9,665 nt of DNA from an uncultured Blautia sp. GTDB taxonomy: Bacteria; Bacillota; Clostridia; Lachnospirales; Lachnospiraceae. The translations under genes were made by a program, and so were the position numbers. This document shows positions 1 through 6,129 of this stretch, piece after piece. The stretch covers positions 1 to 9,665 of the forward strand of contig CAMNGN010000069.1 in the NCBI GenBank assembly GCA_946538475.1, read 5' to 3'. The notes beneath the pieces are model-generated. The model was not told the origin of the DNA. It did not search any database and worked only from the letters and a program-made list of their open reading frames with translations. How positions within the stretch are numbered: position 1 is the first letter of the stretch; every line of letters begins with the position of its first letter.

Positions 1-6
1 GCTCCG

Positions 7-49
7 GTCGTTGCCAAACGGGTGCCACCGGCACCCGGCAACCCCCGAC
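7..49. repeat. Nested inverted repeat
   Basis: The inner stem is GGGTGCC (20-26) with GGCACCC (30-36) around a 3-base loop. It is enclosed by GTTGCC (10-15) with GGCAAC (37-42), leaving AAAC bulged, and then by GTC (7-9) with GAC (47-49). The pairing is exact where stated. The function is unknown: it could be part of a structured RNA cut by the window edge or a repeat element. It is not a T-box antiterminator, because the diagnostic GGTGG-type motif is absent. Confidence 0.5.
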
Positions 50-80
50 ACCCCCTTCCCCTTCCGGGCACGCCTTTTTT

Positions 81-106
81 GGAACACGGGGTCGGTTCCT
101 CGTTCC
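81..106. repeat. REP-like short palindromic element
   Basis: GGAAC (81-85) can pair with GTTCC at either 95-99 or 102-106, around a G-rich centre ACGGGGTCGG. From memory, palindromes of the type GGAACACGGGGACGGTTCC are dispersed repeats in many Firmicutes and are linked to RAYT (TnpA-REP) transposases. The match to that class is inference from motif likeness, and no transposase gene is visible in the window. Confidence 0.35.
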
Positions 107-155
107 ATGAGTCACGCTTTTTTGAGTACTGGGATGTTTCTCGATGACGCATAAA

Positions 156-197
156 GCTGCCGACTAACAGATCTTTGTTAGTGCGGCAGCCTTTTTT
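156..197 (+). terminator. Rho-independent terminator, probably bidirectional
   Basis: The left arm (156-169, GCTGCCGACTAACA) pairs with 176-190 over 14 bp with one bulged G at 183 and a 6-base loop (170-175). Six T residues (192-197) follow on the plus strand, so the strongest reading is termination of a plus-strand transcript from the left. The minus-strand transporter gene stops at 196-198, so its transcript enters the same hairpin at once. On that side only TTT follows the stem, making it a weaker terminator for the transporter. Confidence 0.85.
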
Positions 198-1329
198 ATG
201 CTTTTTTAACGATATATAGTTCGATCAGAAGAATGGTCATTGAGAGGAGGCACAGGAACAGGAGGCCTGCCGGGAAGGCAAACCATGTCAGGCCCAGGAG
301 CATTCCCGGGAGGGTTCCAAGGAACAGAGCCAGCATCAGAAGGCCGAAGGCGAAGCCGCTGTAACGGGGCATCAGATTTACCAATAGGCTCAGGGTCAGG
401 GGCATGGTCATGTTAAAGAAGAAAATTGATGTGCAGCCGGCGATTGGGGTTTTGAAGGACAGGAGAGCGGTTAGGCCTGCTGCGCCCAGGGATAGAGTGA
501 CTGCTTTTCGGATGCCGATTTTGTCTGCCAGGATCCCGCCGCAGAATTTTCCGCCGGCGACGCACAAAGTGAAGACCAGGCCCAGGGTGAAGCCGGTTTT
601 CCAGGTGTAGTTTGTCAGGCCTCCATAGTAGGAGCGGATGAATACGACGAAGAACAGAAGGAGGCAGCAGACAGCGGAGATCTTTATGCTTTTTTTGTGT
701 ACGGACTGCTTCGGAGAAGTTGAAGCTTGAAGACGGTTGCTGTCCTGCTCCTGAATGAACTTCATCAGAAAACTCCACAGAATGAGAACTGCGGCGCATA
801 TAAACATGATCATGATGAAGGTATTCCAGAGAGGCAGAAATTGCTTTCCCCAGGTTGTTCCGAGAAACACGCCGACTGCGCCTGTTGCGATAAACATGCC
901 GGGAGGTGCAAAGCGGGAATCGCTGTCGTGCAGTACTTCCATTCCGGCGCCGACATGGAACATGCCGTTGCCCACTCCGATAAGAGTTATCATCAAAACA
1001 GGGATACGGAAGGTGAACCAGCCGATTCCTACAAGAAGGCAGCCTGCGGCTGCGAGAAGGAGGCGGAAGGACCCCGGCGATTTAGCGTGATGCCGGTCAT
1101 GCCCGGAAAGTTCCCGCATTCCACCGCTGTCCGGTAACCCCCGGTCTGCCAGATATCCTACAAGTGCCGGCAGGGCAAAGGCGCAGAAATTGTAATAGAC
1201 TGCCCACATGAGGAACATGTGTGACGTAACCGCCAGTGGGAACAATACCCCGTTCATATAATAGATACAAGTCAGGTCCACCAGAAAGTGGATGACAGAG
1301 GTCAGTGTCAGCGTGATTTTTTCTTTCAT
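196..1329 (-). CDS. Major facilitator superfamily transporter
   Basis: This is a polytopic inner-membrane protein of 377 residues with about 11-12 hydrophobic segments, in the usual MFS size range. A motif-A-like GYLADRG lies at residues 58-64, followed by a hydrophilic, His-containing loop (about 65-88). GNGMFH at 120-125 recalls the GNxxFH signature of fosmidomycin-resistance-type (Fsr) exporters. A charged central loop (about 190-214) separates the two halves, and a second motif-A-like GGILADKIGIRK sits at 264-275. I chose the ATG at 1329-1327 because AGGA lies 7 bases upstream; a TTG start at 1344 would add five residues but lies upstream of that site. The gene diverges from mazEF and ends in the terminator at 156-197. 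The substrate cannot be read from sequence: efflux of a small molecule is likely from the Fsr likeness, and a link to the sugar locus is unproven. Confidence 0.8.
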   Translation of the reverse strand: MKEKITLTLTSVIHFLVDLTCIYYMNGVLFPLAVTSHMFLMWAVYYNFCAFALPALVGYLADRGLPDSGGMRELSGHDRHHAKSPGSFRLLLAAAGCLLVGIGWFTFRIPVLMITLIGVGNGMFHVGAGMEVLHDSDSRFAPPGMFIATGAVGVFLGTTWGKQFLPLWNTFIMIMFICAAVLILWSFLMKFIQEQDSNRLQASTSPKQSVHKKSIKISAVCCLLLFFVVFIRSYYGGLTNYTWKTGFTLGLVFTLCVAGGKFCGGILADKIGIRKAVTLSLGAAGLTALLSFKTPIAGCTSIFFFNMTMPLTLSLLVNLMPRYSGFAFGLLMLALFLGTLPGMLLGLTWFAFPAGLLFLCLLSMTILLIELYIVKKA

Positions 1330-1363
1330 GTTTTTTTCCTGCAAAGAGTTATTTTTGATTTAC

Positions 1364-1391
1364 TTTATCATATTATCGAGATTTGGGTCAA
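1364..1391 (-). promoter_or_regulatory. Possible promoter for the MFS gene
   Basis: On the minus strand TTGACC (plus positions 1391-1386) is followed after 16 bases by GATAAA (1369-1364), about 35 bases before the chosen start codon. The -35 is good and the -10 is weak; an overlapping TATGAT would give a 13-base spacer, which is too short. The -35 partly overlaps the left arm of the 1385-1436 inverted repeat, so the repeat could affect this promoter. The call is tentative. Confidence 0.35.
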
Positions 1392-1436
1392 TGGTGACGT
1401 ATCTTTTGGCCCAAAAAGATACGTCACCATTGCCCC
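1385..1436. repeat. Long perfect inverted repeat, REP-like
   Basis: The arm 1389-1407 is the exact reverse complement of 1414-1432 (19 bp), with a 6-base loop GGCCCA. GGG (1385-1387) and CCC (1434-1436) extend the stem across one mismatch. No T run follows on either strand, so it is a poor Rho-independent terminator. The core GTGACGTATC with a T-rich inner end resembles, from memory, the GACGTACC-containing palindromes associated with RAYT transposases. It lies between two divergent genes, where such repeats are often found. Other readings are a divergent-promoter operator or a small MITE; no target-site duplication is evident. Confidence 0.7.
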
Positions 1437-1444
1437 ATGACATA

Positions 1445-1473
1445 TTGCTATTAAGTATGTTATACGGTATAAT
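1445..1473 (+). promoter_or_regulatory. Promoter of the mazEF-kinase-regulator operon
   Basis: TTGCTA (1445-1450), a 17-base spacer and a perfect TATAAT (1468-1473) form a sigma-A-type promoter. Transcription would start near 1480, leaving a very short leader before the ribosome binding site AAGGAGGTGA (1486-1495) and the ATG at 1500. I saw no obvious second promoter before the kinase gene, so this promoter may serve mazE, mazF, kinase and regulator together. Confidence 0.75.
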
Positions 1474-1483
1474 GTATATACAT
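1460..1483. promoter_or_regulatory. Candidate MazE/MazEF operator, two palindromes
   Basis: TTATAC-G-GTATAA (1460-1472) and ATGTATATACAT (1472-1483, a perfect 12-bp palindrome) sit end to end over the -10 box and the expected transcription start. MazE-family antitoxins bind palindromes in their own promoter through the AbrB-type domain, with MazF as co-repressor. The geometry fits that mode, and the role as operator is inference. Confidence 0.55.
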
Positions 1484-1499
1484 TTAAGGAGGTGATTTC

Positions 1500-1742
1500 A
1501 TGGATCAGGTAGTGATCAGAACCTGGGGCAATAGTCAGGGAATCAGAATCCCAAAAGATATTCTGGAAAAAATGCATTTAAAGATTTCTGATGTATTGAA
1601 TATAGAAATGGAAAACGACACCATTGTTCTCAGAAAGCAGTTTGTCCATAAAACTTTTGAGGAAAGACTTGCGGAGTACAAGGGAGAAATCTCAGTCTGT
1701 GATTTTGATTGGGGTGAGCCGGTTGGGAGAGAACTGTTATGA
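1500..1742 (+). CDS. mazE: MazE-family antitoxin (AbrB/SpoVT type)
   Basis: This 80-residue protein should neutralise the adjacent MazF-like RNase and repress its own promoter. Residues about 3-47 form a SpoVT-AbrB swapped-hairpin DNA-binding domain, with the signature WGNSQGIRIPKDIL at 9-22. The C-terminal segment (about 51-80) is acidic and contains FDWGEPVGRELL, a tail typical of MazE/PemI antitoxins that wraps around the toxin. The start is secured by AAGGAGGTGA (1486-1495). The stop overlaps the mazF start as ATGA, the usual arrangement for coupled synthesis of the pair. The gene and its partner look lower in G+C than the genes downstream, which may reflect separate acquisition. The family call is secure; pairing with this toxin is inferred from adjacency and the tail motif. 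Confidence 0.9.
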   Translation: MDQVVIRTWGNSQGIRIPKDILEKMHLKISDVLNIEMENDTIVLRKQFVHKTFEERLAEYKGEISVCDFDWGEPVGRELL

Positions 1743-2050
1743 ACGATTTTTTCCAGGGAGACATTATTAAGATAACCGGCTTCAGAAAACAGCTGTTTGT
1801 TATAGTAAGCAAGAATGCTTTTATTAAAGCAACAGGCATTTTTCATGTATGCCCGGTTATTCCGGATGTTCCGGCAGGTCCAATACATATCCCGGTAATC
1901 GGTAAGAACGGTGAATCCGGAACAGTGATTTGTGAGCAGATAAAAGCAATAGACCCTAAGGCCAGAGGCTGCAACAAGGTGGATGCGCTGGCATACGGAG
2001 ATATTATGAATGTTTCTGATGCTGTGCAAGGTATTTTTGAGTACGATTGA
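1739..2050 (+). CDS. mazF: MazF/PemK-family toxin, divergent
   Basis: This 103-residue protein is probably a sequence-specific mRNA endoribonuclease of the MazF/PemK fold, somewhat shorter than classical MazF (about 110-117). Family marks are QGDII at 6-10, an R in the first loop (R16), the core strand LFVIV at 19-23, VCPV at 37-40, GPIHIPV at 47-53 and the VICEQIKAIDPKAR block at 63-76. By eye R16 matches the catalytic Arg of Bacillus MazF (R25). The catalytic Thr (T48 there) seems to be replaced in the VCPVIP segment. This looks like the compact GPxHI/CEQ branch found in Clostridia rather than a decayed copy, since the frame is intact and the antitoxin tail is preserved. The start overlaps the mazE stop by 4 bases, and the stop (2048-2050) touches the kinase start region. 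Cleavage specificity cannot be predicted. Confidence 0.82.
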   Translation: MNDFFQGDIIKITGFRKQLFVIVSKNAFIKATGIFHVCPVIPDVPAGPIHIPVIGKNGESGTVICEQIKAIDPKARGCNKVDALAYGDIMNVSDAVQGIFEYD

Positions 2051-2055
2051 CGGTC

Positions 2056-3939
2056 ATGAAAAAAATCAAAGAATATTTTGCCACACATTTCGCGGCGTAT
2101 TTTGTGCTTATCCTGTTTATTGTGTTTTCGATCCTGATCTTTATCTTCGGCGGATATCTCCGGCGGATCTATTTTGATTTCCTTCTCGAACAGAATTATG
2201 AAGAAGAAAACACGCTCATCCATTATGTGAAGGATGACCTGAATGATACCATTCGCTCCCTGATCTTACAGGGAAGCCGTACCGCTGTAGATGCGGAGAT
2301 ATATCAGACAGCACAGCATTGGGAACAGGAAGAAATATCGGCAAGGGTGAACGATACCCTTAAGCTGAATACAATGCTTAAAAGAAACATTAATTCCGGT
2401 GGCGCAATTGTTGATGCGATCGTATCGGCCGACGGCATCATTGCACAGTACGACCGTGTCAGGACTACAGATGGCACTGCTTCGATGTGGTCGGGGGATA
2501 ACTACGAGTCGGTTTGTCAGATGGCCCGCCAAATGATAGACGAAAAAGTGCCTGTGAGGGAAAGATCTCTGCCGCGGGTAAAAATCTATACAGAACCATC
2601 GGTTCATCCCTCACGGAGCAGAGGTGTATTTCACATTGCGTTGCCGCTCACAGGGGGTATGGTCTCCGCATGGGATACCGAATTGCTGCTTGTAAGCACA
2701 TACTCATCGGATATTTTGACAGATGTGCTGGACTCGGTGAACATCCCCAATTCGGACCATATCAAAGGGTTTATTACCGACACGGAAGGGAACAGGCTTT
2801 ACTTCAGCAGCCATGGAGAAACCGATTCGGTCGATGAAAAGAACTACAGGCTTCTCACGGAAGAACTGGACTTTTTTGGCTGGAAGCTGAATATAGAAAT
2901 CAACGAAGAGATCATGTGGCAAACCGTGACGAACGTAGTTCGGAGAATGATGTTTGTCATTATGGGCGTTCTGCTGTTGGTCATTTTGCTCATTCTGTAT
3001 CTGTTCAGCCGGATGATGCGCCCCGTAGGCCTTCTTTCCGCTTCCATGAAAAAGGCGGAAAAAGGAGAGCTTAACACCAAGGTGAACATCGAAGGCAGAC
3101 ACGAGATCTGGCAGGTTGCCGAGGAATACAACCGGATGATCGGGATCCTGGAAGAAAAAAACGAGGAGATCGAACGCCAGCATCAGACAGCCCTCCGGTC
3201 GATCGAGCAGCAGCACGATGCAGAATGGGAAGCGCTGGAGTCTCAGATCAACGCTCATTTTATCTGCAACACGCTGGGCTGTATCAATTACGAAGCCATG
3301 GAGGCCGGCAACCACGAGGTGTCGCAGCTGCTGAAAAAACTCTCGAACATTCTTCGTTATACCTTCGACCAGAAAAGGCAGGAGGTTATGCTCTATCAGG
3401 AGATCGCCTGGGTCGATCAGTATCTTTATCTGCAGAAGCTGAGGCGGGAGGACCTTTTTGATTACGAGATAAGCTTCCCGGAGGTTTACGGACACTGGCC
3501 ATGCTGTAAATTGATGTTCCAGCCGTTCGTGGAAAATTCTATCATACATGGGTTTGAAGGAAGAGAAGACGGCGGACTGATACGCATCATGGTTGATATG
3601 GATAAAGACCGTCTGAGGATCCGTATTGAAGATAACGGCTGCGGTATCAATGAGCCCGAGGCAGAGCGGATAAGGCAGATGCTTGGCGATGAGCAGGGAC
3701 CCGGCATGCGGCTTACGCAGGAACCGGAAAACAGCGGAGTTTCCGCCGGCGATATACCCGGTGCGGAGGAACATAAGAATACCGGCAGAACGGGTGTGGG
3801 AATAAGAAACGTTATCACCCGTATGCGGATGTTCTTCGGCCAAAATTTTGAGGCAAGTCTGGATACAGAGCCGGGGAAGGGCACCTGCTTTACTTTTCTG
3901 GTACCGATCCCTGAGATGAAAGAGGATGTGGACGAATGA
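2056..3939 (+). CDS. YesM-like sensor histidine kinase
   Basis: This 627-residue membrane kinase has a first membrane segment at about 10-34, a roughly 260-residue extracellular sensor region (dCache-like size), and a second membrane segment at about 298-319. HAMP and coiled-coil regions run to about 390, then the His_kinase (PF06580-type) and HATPase_c domains. The phosphoacceptor is H401 in LESQINAHF. The N box is FVENSIIHG (N494), the G1 box EDNGCGI (525-531) and the G2 box TGVGI (579-583). It should phosphorylate the regulator next door in response to an extracellular, probably sugar-related, cue. Two oddities are visible: the usual Pro before the His is Ala, and G1 to G2 spans about 50 residues against about 25 in B. 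subtilis YesM as I recall it. ATG 2056 has no Shine-Dalgarno sequence at proper distance. TTG at 2047, overlapping the mazF stop as TTGA, is the alternative. Either way, coupling to mazF translation is likely. Confidence 0.9.
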   Translation: MKKIKEYFATHFAAYFVLILFIVFSILIFIFGGYLRRIYFDFLLEQNYEEENTLIHYVKDDLNDTIRSLILQGSRTAVDAEIYQTAQHWEQEEISARVNDTLKLNTMLKRNINSGGAIVDAIVSADGIIAQYDRVRTTDGTASMWSGDNYESVCQMARQMIDEKVPVRERSLPRVKIYTEPSVHPSRSRGVFHIALPLTGGMVSAWDTELLLVSTYSSDILTDVLDSVNIPNSDHIKGFITDTEGNRLYFSSHGETDSVDEKNYRLLTEELDFFGWKLNIEINEEIMWQTVTNVVRRMMFVIMGVLLLVILLILYLFSRMMRPVGLLSASMKKAEKGELNTKVNIEGRHEIWQVAEEYNRMIGILEEKNEEIERQHQTALRSIEQQHDAEWEALESQINAHFICNTLGCINYEAMEAGNHEVSQLLKKLSNILRYTFDQKRQEVMLYQEIAWVDQYLYLQKLRREDLFDYEISFPEVYGHWPCCKLMFQPFVENSIIHGFEGREDGGLIRIMVDMDKDRLRIRIEDNGCGINEPEAERIRQMLGDEQGPGMRLTQEPENSGVSAGDIPGAEEHKNTGRTGVGIRNVITRMRMFFGQNFEASLDTEPGKGTCFTFLVPIPEMKEDVDE

Positions 3940-4685
3940 GAGTGATCATAGCAGAAGATGAAAAAAGAGCTTCCCGGGGGCTTCGCAGCCTTCTTGAGAC
4001 GCTGCGGGAAGATATCGAGGTCATTGCACAGGCGTCGGACGGCGTTCAGGCCATGGAACTCATCAAGGCGCTGCTCCCCGACGTGGTGTTCACGGACATC
4101 AGAATGCAGAACATGGATGGGCTGTCGCTGATCAGAACAGCAAGAGAGCAGGGCTACAAAACCAAGTTTGTGATCATAAGCGCCTATGAAGAGTTCGAGT
4201 ATGCCAGGCAGGCGCTTTCCCTGGATGTGGTGGATTATCTGGTCAAGCCTGTCACGGCCGAGGAAGTAAACAAAGTGCTGGAGAAACTGTATCAGCCCCG
4301 GGGAAGCGAGCCCGGAAGAACGGCCGACTCGGGAGCCCTTCGCACAAAGTATCCGCAGGCGCATCCGGTGGTGCTCAAAGCCCTGGATATCATCGAGCGG
4401 GAGTTCCAAGGGAAGATAAACCAGAAGGAACTCGCCTCGCGTCTGGGTGTCACGCAGGAATACTTCAGCTATCTTTTCACCAGAGATATCAAGGTGAATT
4501 TCAGCCGGTTCCTGCGAAAGTTCAGGATCCAAAAGGCCTGCGATCTTCTCGACGCGGGAGAAGCGAGCGCCGAAGAGGCGGCAGGGAAGGTCGGTTTTAC
4601 GGATATGAAGTACTTTTATAAGTGCTTTAAGGAAGAGACCGGGATGAGCCTCAGTGATTATCGGCGGAGAAGTACATTAAAATAA
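3936..4685 (+). CDS. YesN-like AraC-type response regulator
   Basis: This 249-residue protein has a receiver domain at residues 1-120: acidic pocket E7/D8, phosphorylation site D54 in FTDIRM, S82 and K104 in VKPV. A short linker leads to an AraC-type double helix-turn-helix at about 145-245 (INQKELASRLGVTQEYFSYLF and the second helix pair ending GMSLSDYRR). It is the cognate partner of the upstream kinase: the genes overlap as ATGA, and AGAGGA (3921-3926) within the kinase end serves as ribosome binding site. YesN-type regulators usually activate a neighbouring sugar transport operon; the direct repeat upstream of the binding-protein promoter is a natural target. No terminator follows the stop, so read-through into the importer genes is possible. 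Confidence 0.92.
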   Translation: MRVIIAEDEKRASRGLRSLLETLREDIEVIAQASDGVQAMELIKALLPDVVFTDIRMQNMDGLSLIRTAREQGYKTKFVIISAYEEFEYARQALSLDVVDYLVKPVTAEEVNKVLEKLYQPRGSEPGRTADSGALRTKYPQAHPVVLKALDIIEREFQGKINQKELASRLGVTQEYFSYLFTRDIKVNFSRFLRKFRIQKACDLLDAGEASAEEAAGKVGFTDMKYFYKCFKEETGMSLSDYRRRSTLK

Positions 4686-4696
4686 TACGAATATCA

Positions 4697-4718
4697 TAAA
4701 AAATTACACTAAAAAATT
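4697..4718 (+). promoter_or_regulatory. Direct repeat upstream of importer promoter, candidate activator site
   Basis: TAAAAAATT occurs at 4697-4705 and again at 4710-4718, a 13-base period, ending 22 bases before the -35 box at 4741. AraC-family activators bind as dimers to direct repeats just upstream of -35, so the position suits the YesN-like regulator. The same A-tracts could act simply as an UP element for RNA polymerase. The repeat itself is seen directly; the ligand is inferred. Confidence 0.45.
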
Positions 4719-4740
4719 TCGAAAAACCTAAAATCATCTG

Positions 4741-4770
4741 TTGAAATGCACAAAGAATCCGGTTTATAAT
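4741..4770 (+). promoter_or_regulatory. Promoter of the sugar-importer operon
   Basis: TTGAAA (4741-4746), an 18-base spacer and a perfect TATAAT (4765-4770) lie about 88 bases before the binding-protein start codon. Transcription would start near 4777. A short imperfect palindrome GGTAAATACC (4781-4790) falls in the early transcribed region and could be a minor operator or weak hairpin. The 172-base gap after the regulator gene holds no gene. Confidence 0.8.
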
Positions 4771-4857
4771 ATGGGTAATTGGTAAATACCACAAGAACCC
4801 ATGCCCCGGATCCTTGTGCGTATTGTGAATGTGCAGGGGCGGAAAAAGGAGGTAAGT

Positions 4858-6129
4858 ATGAAGAAACTGGCTATGGCAGCAGCAATTGCGGCATGTGTAA
4901 TGTCTCTTGGCTTTTCTGTAGGCGCAGAAGACATGTTCGGACCGGACAACGGCGGCACTCCTATTGAGATCTGGCACTATTTTGAAGGTGAGGCAGATGC
5001 TCTCAACGCACTCTGCAAATCCTACAATGAGCTGCAGAGCGATATCTATGTAACAGCTACATATGTATCCCGTGAAGAGCTCATGAAACAGTACACCATC
5101 GGCGCAGTTTCCGGTGAACTTCCCGACATCGGAATGGTTGACTCTCCGGATATGGCTTCGTACATCTCCCTCGGCGTTTTCGAGGACATTACCGACGAAC
5201 TCGAAGAGTGGGGCGAGCTGGATAACTTCTACGAAGGACCGCTCAACAGCTGCCGTGACTCCGAAGGACGTATCCACGGACTTCCCAACAACTCCAACTG
5301 CCTTGCTATCCTCTGCAACATGGATATGCTGAAAGCAGCGGGCATCGACAAAGCTCCCGAGACAATGGAAGAGTTCCTTGCAGCCTGCGAGGCAACCACC
5401 GATCCCGATAACGGCGTATACGGATTCGCAATGTGCGCTATCTCCAACGAGGAAGGTACCTTCCAGTTTATCCCGTGGCTCTACACCACAGGCGGCAGCG
5501 TAGGCGATATCGACAGCCCCGAGAGCGTCGAGGCATTCCAGATCCTTGGCGATCTGATCGAAAAAGGCTACATGAGCAAAGAAGCTGTCAACTGGGGCCA
5601 GGGCGATGCTCTTAACGCATGGGCAGCAGAGAAAGCCTGCATGCTCGAGTCCGGCACATGGCAGATCGCTCAGAACCTTGACGACTCCATCAAAGATACC
5701 GTCACATGGGAATATGCATATGTTCCGATGCCGAAGAGCGCTAACGGCGCACAGGCATCCGTCATCGGCGGCGAGAACTTTGGTGTCTGCACAGGCGCGG
5801 CTGACAGAGACGCCTGCATCGCATTCCTTGAGTACATGGAGACCGCACAGAACAACGCTGACTGGTGCGAACTTGCCGGCAAGCTTCCTGTTCGTGGCGA
5901 CGCTGTTGAACTCAAAGACTTCTGGACCGCAGACGAGAGATACAAAGTATTCAACGATTCCATGAACTTTGCAGTGCCGAGAGGCCCGCATCCCCAGTGG
6001 CCGACCATTTCCGAGGCGCTTTACACAGCAGAGCAGGCTGTTCTTCTTGGAGAGAAAGATGCAGCTACAGCAGCAGCGGATGCAGCGGCAGTGATCGATC
6101 CGATTCTTGAAGAGACTCCTCTTCCGTAA
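4858..6129 (+). CDS. Extracellular sugar-binding protein of a CUT1 ABC importer
   Basis: This 423-residue family 1 solute-binding protein (UgpB/MalE-like) captures an oligosaccharide outside the membrane and delivers it to the two permeases downstream. The N-terminus has KK at 2-3, a hydrophobic stretch to about 21 and a probable cleavage site after VGA (residue 23). Typical features follow: EIWHYFEGEAD near 37-47, PDIGMVDSPDMASYI, GLPNNSNCLAILCNMDMLKAAGI, and the C-terminal PHPQWPTISEAL. I chose ATG 4858 because AAGGAGG (4846-4852) lies five bases before it; an in-frame ATG at 4801 would put 19 residues ahead of the signal peptide. Anchoring is ambiguous: IAAC at 10-13 resembles a lipobox but is too early and lacks the usual Gly/Ser-rich linker. 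The mature part carries about 10 cysteines, many for such a protein. Codon choice suggests high expression. Confidence 0.92.
   Translation: MKKLAMAAAIAACVMSLGFSVGAEDMFGPDNGGTPIEIWHYFEGEADALNALCKSYNELQSDIYVTATYVSREELMKQYTIGAVSGELPDIGMVDSPDMASYISLGVFEDITDELEEWGELDNFYEGPLNSCRDSEGRIHGLPNNSNCLAILCNMDMLKAAGIDKAPETMEEFLAACEATTDPDNGVYGFAMCAISNEEGTFQFIPWLYTTGGSVGDIDSPESVEAFQILGDLIEKGYMSKEAVNWGQGDALNAWAAEKACMLESGTWQIAQNLDDSIKDTVTWEYAYVPMPKSANGAQASVIGGENFGVCTGAADRDACIAFLEYMETAQNNADWCELAGKLPVRGDAVELKDFWTADERYKVFNDSMNFAVPRGPHPQWPTISEALYTAEQAVLLGEKDAATAAADAAAVIDPILEETPLP

Larger units (their letters stand above)
1..155. other. GC-rich structured stretch, no assignable gene
   Basis: I recognise no gene here. 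The first 80 bases are markedly richer in G+C than the rest of the window. Plus-strand frame 1 is open from the window edge to TGA at 145-147 and frame 2 is open to TAA at 152-154, so either could be the tail of a gene entering from the left. Frame 1 reads as a proline-rich 48-residue tail and neither matches a family I know. The terminator directly downstream has its long T run on the plus strand, which fits a plus-strand transcript ending here. The overlapping open frames and nested inverted repeats (7-49 and 81-106) fit a non-coding structured element equally well. A minus-strand ORF from ATG at 152 begins right beside the terminator stem without a ribosome binding site and is unlikely. Confidence 0.4.

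Noticed and set aside
20..42. T-box-like antiterminator
   Set aside because: The GGTGCC-ACC-GGCACC stem lacks the conserved T-box GGTGG..ACCGCG motif, and no aminoacyl-tRNA-related gene follows.
134..150. parS-like half site beginning TGTTTC
   Set aside because: Only the first half and a central CG resemble the parS consensus; the second half does not match, so ParB binding is not supported.
1385..1436. Intrinsic terminator reading of the 19-bp inverted repeat
   Set aside because: No T run follows the stem on either strand, and the element lies between divergent gene starts rather than after a gene.
2704..3843. 379-residue minus-strand open frame inside the kinase gene
   Set aside because: The plus frame contains all kinase boxes in order; the opposite frame shows no recognisable domain.
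4801..4857. Upstream in-frame ATG at 4801 as start of the binding protein
   Set aside because: It would place 19 residues ahead of a normal signal peptide; the AAGGAGG at 4846-4852 fits the ATG at 4858.
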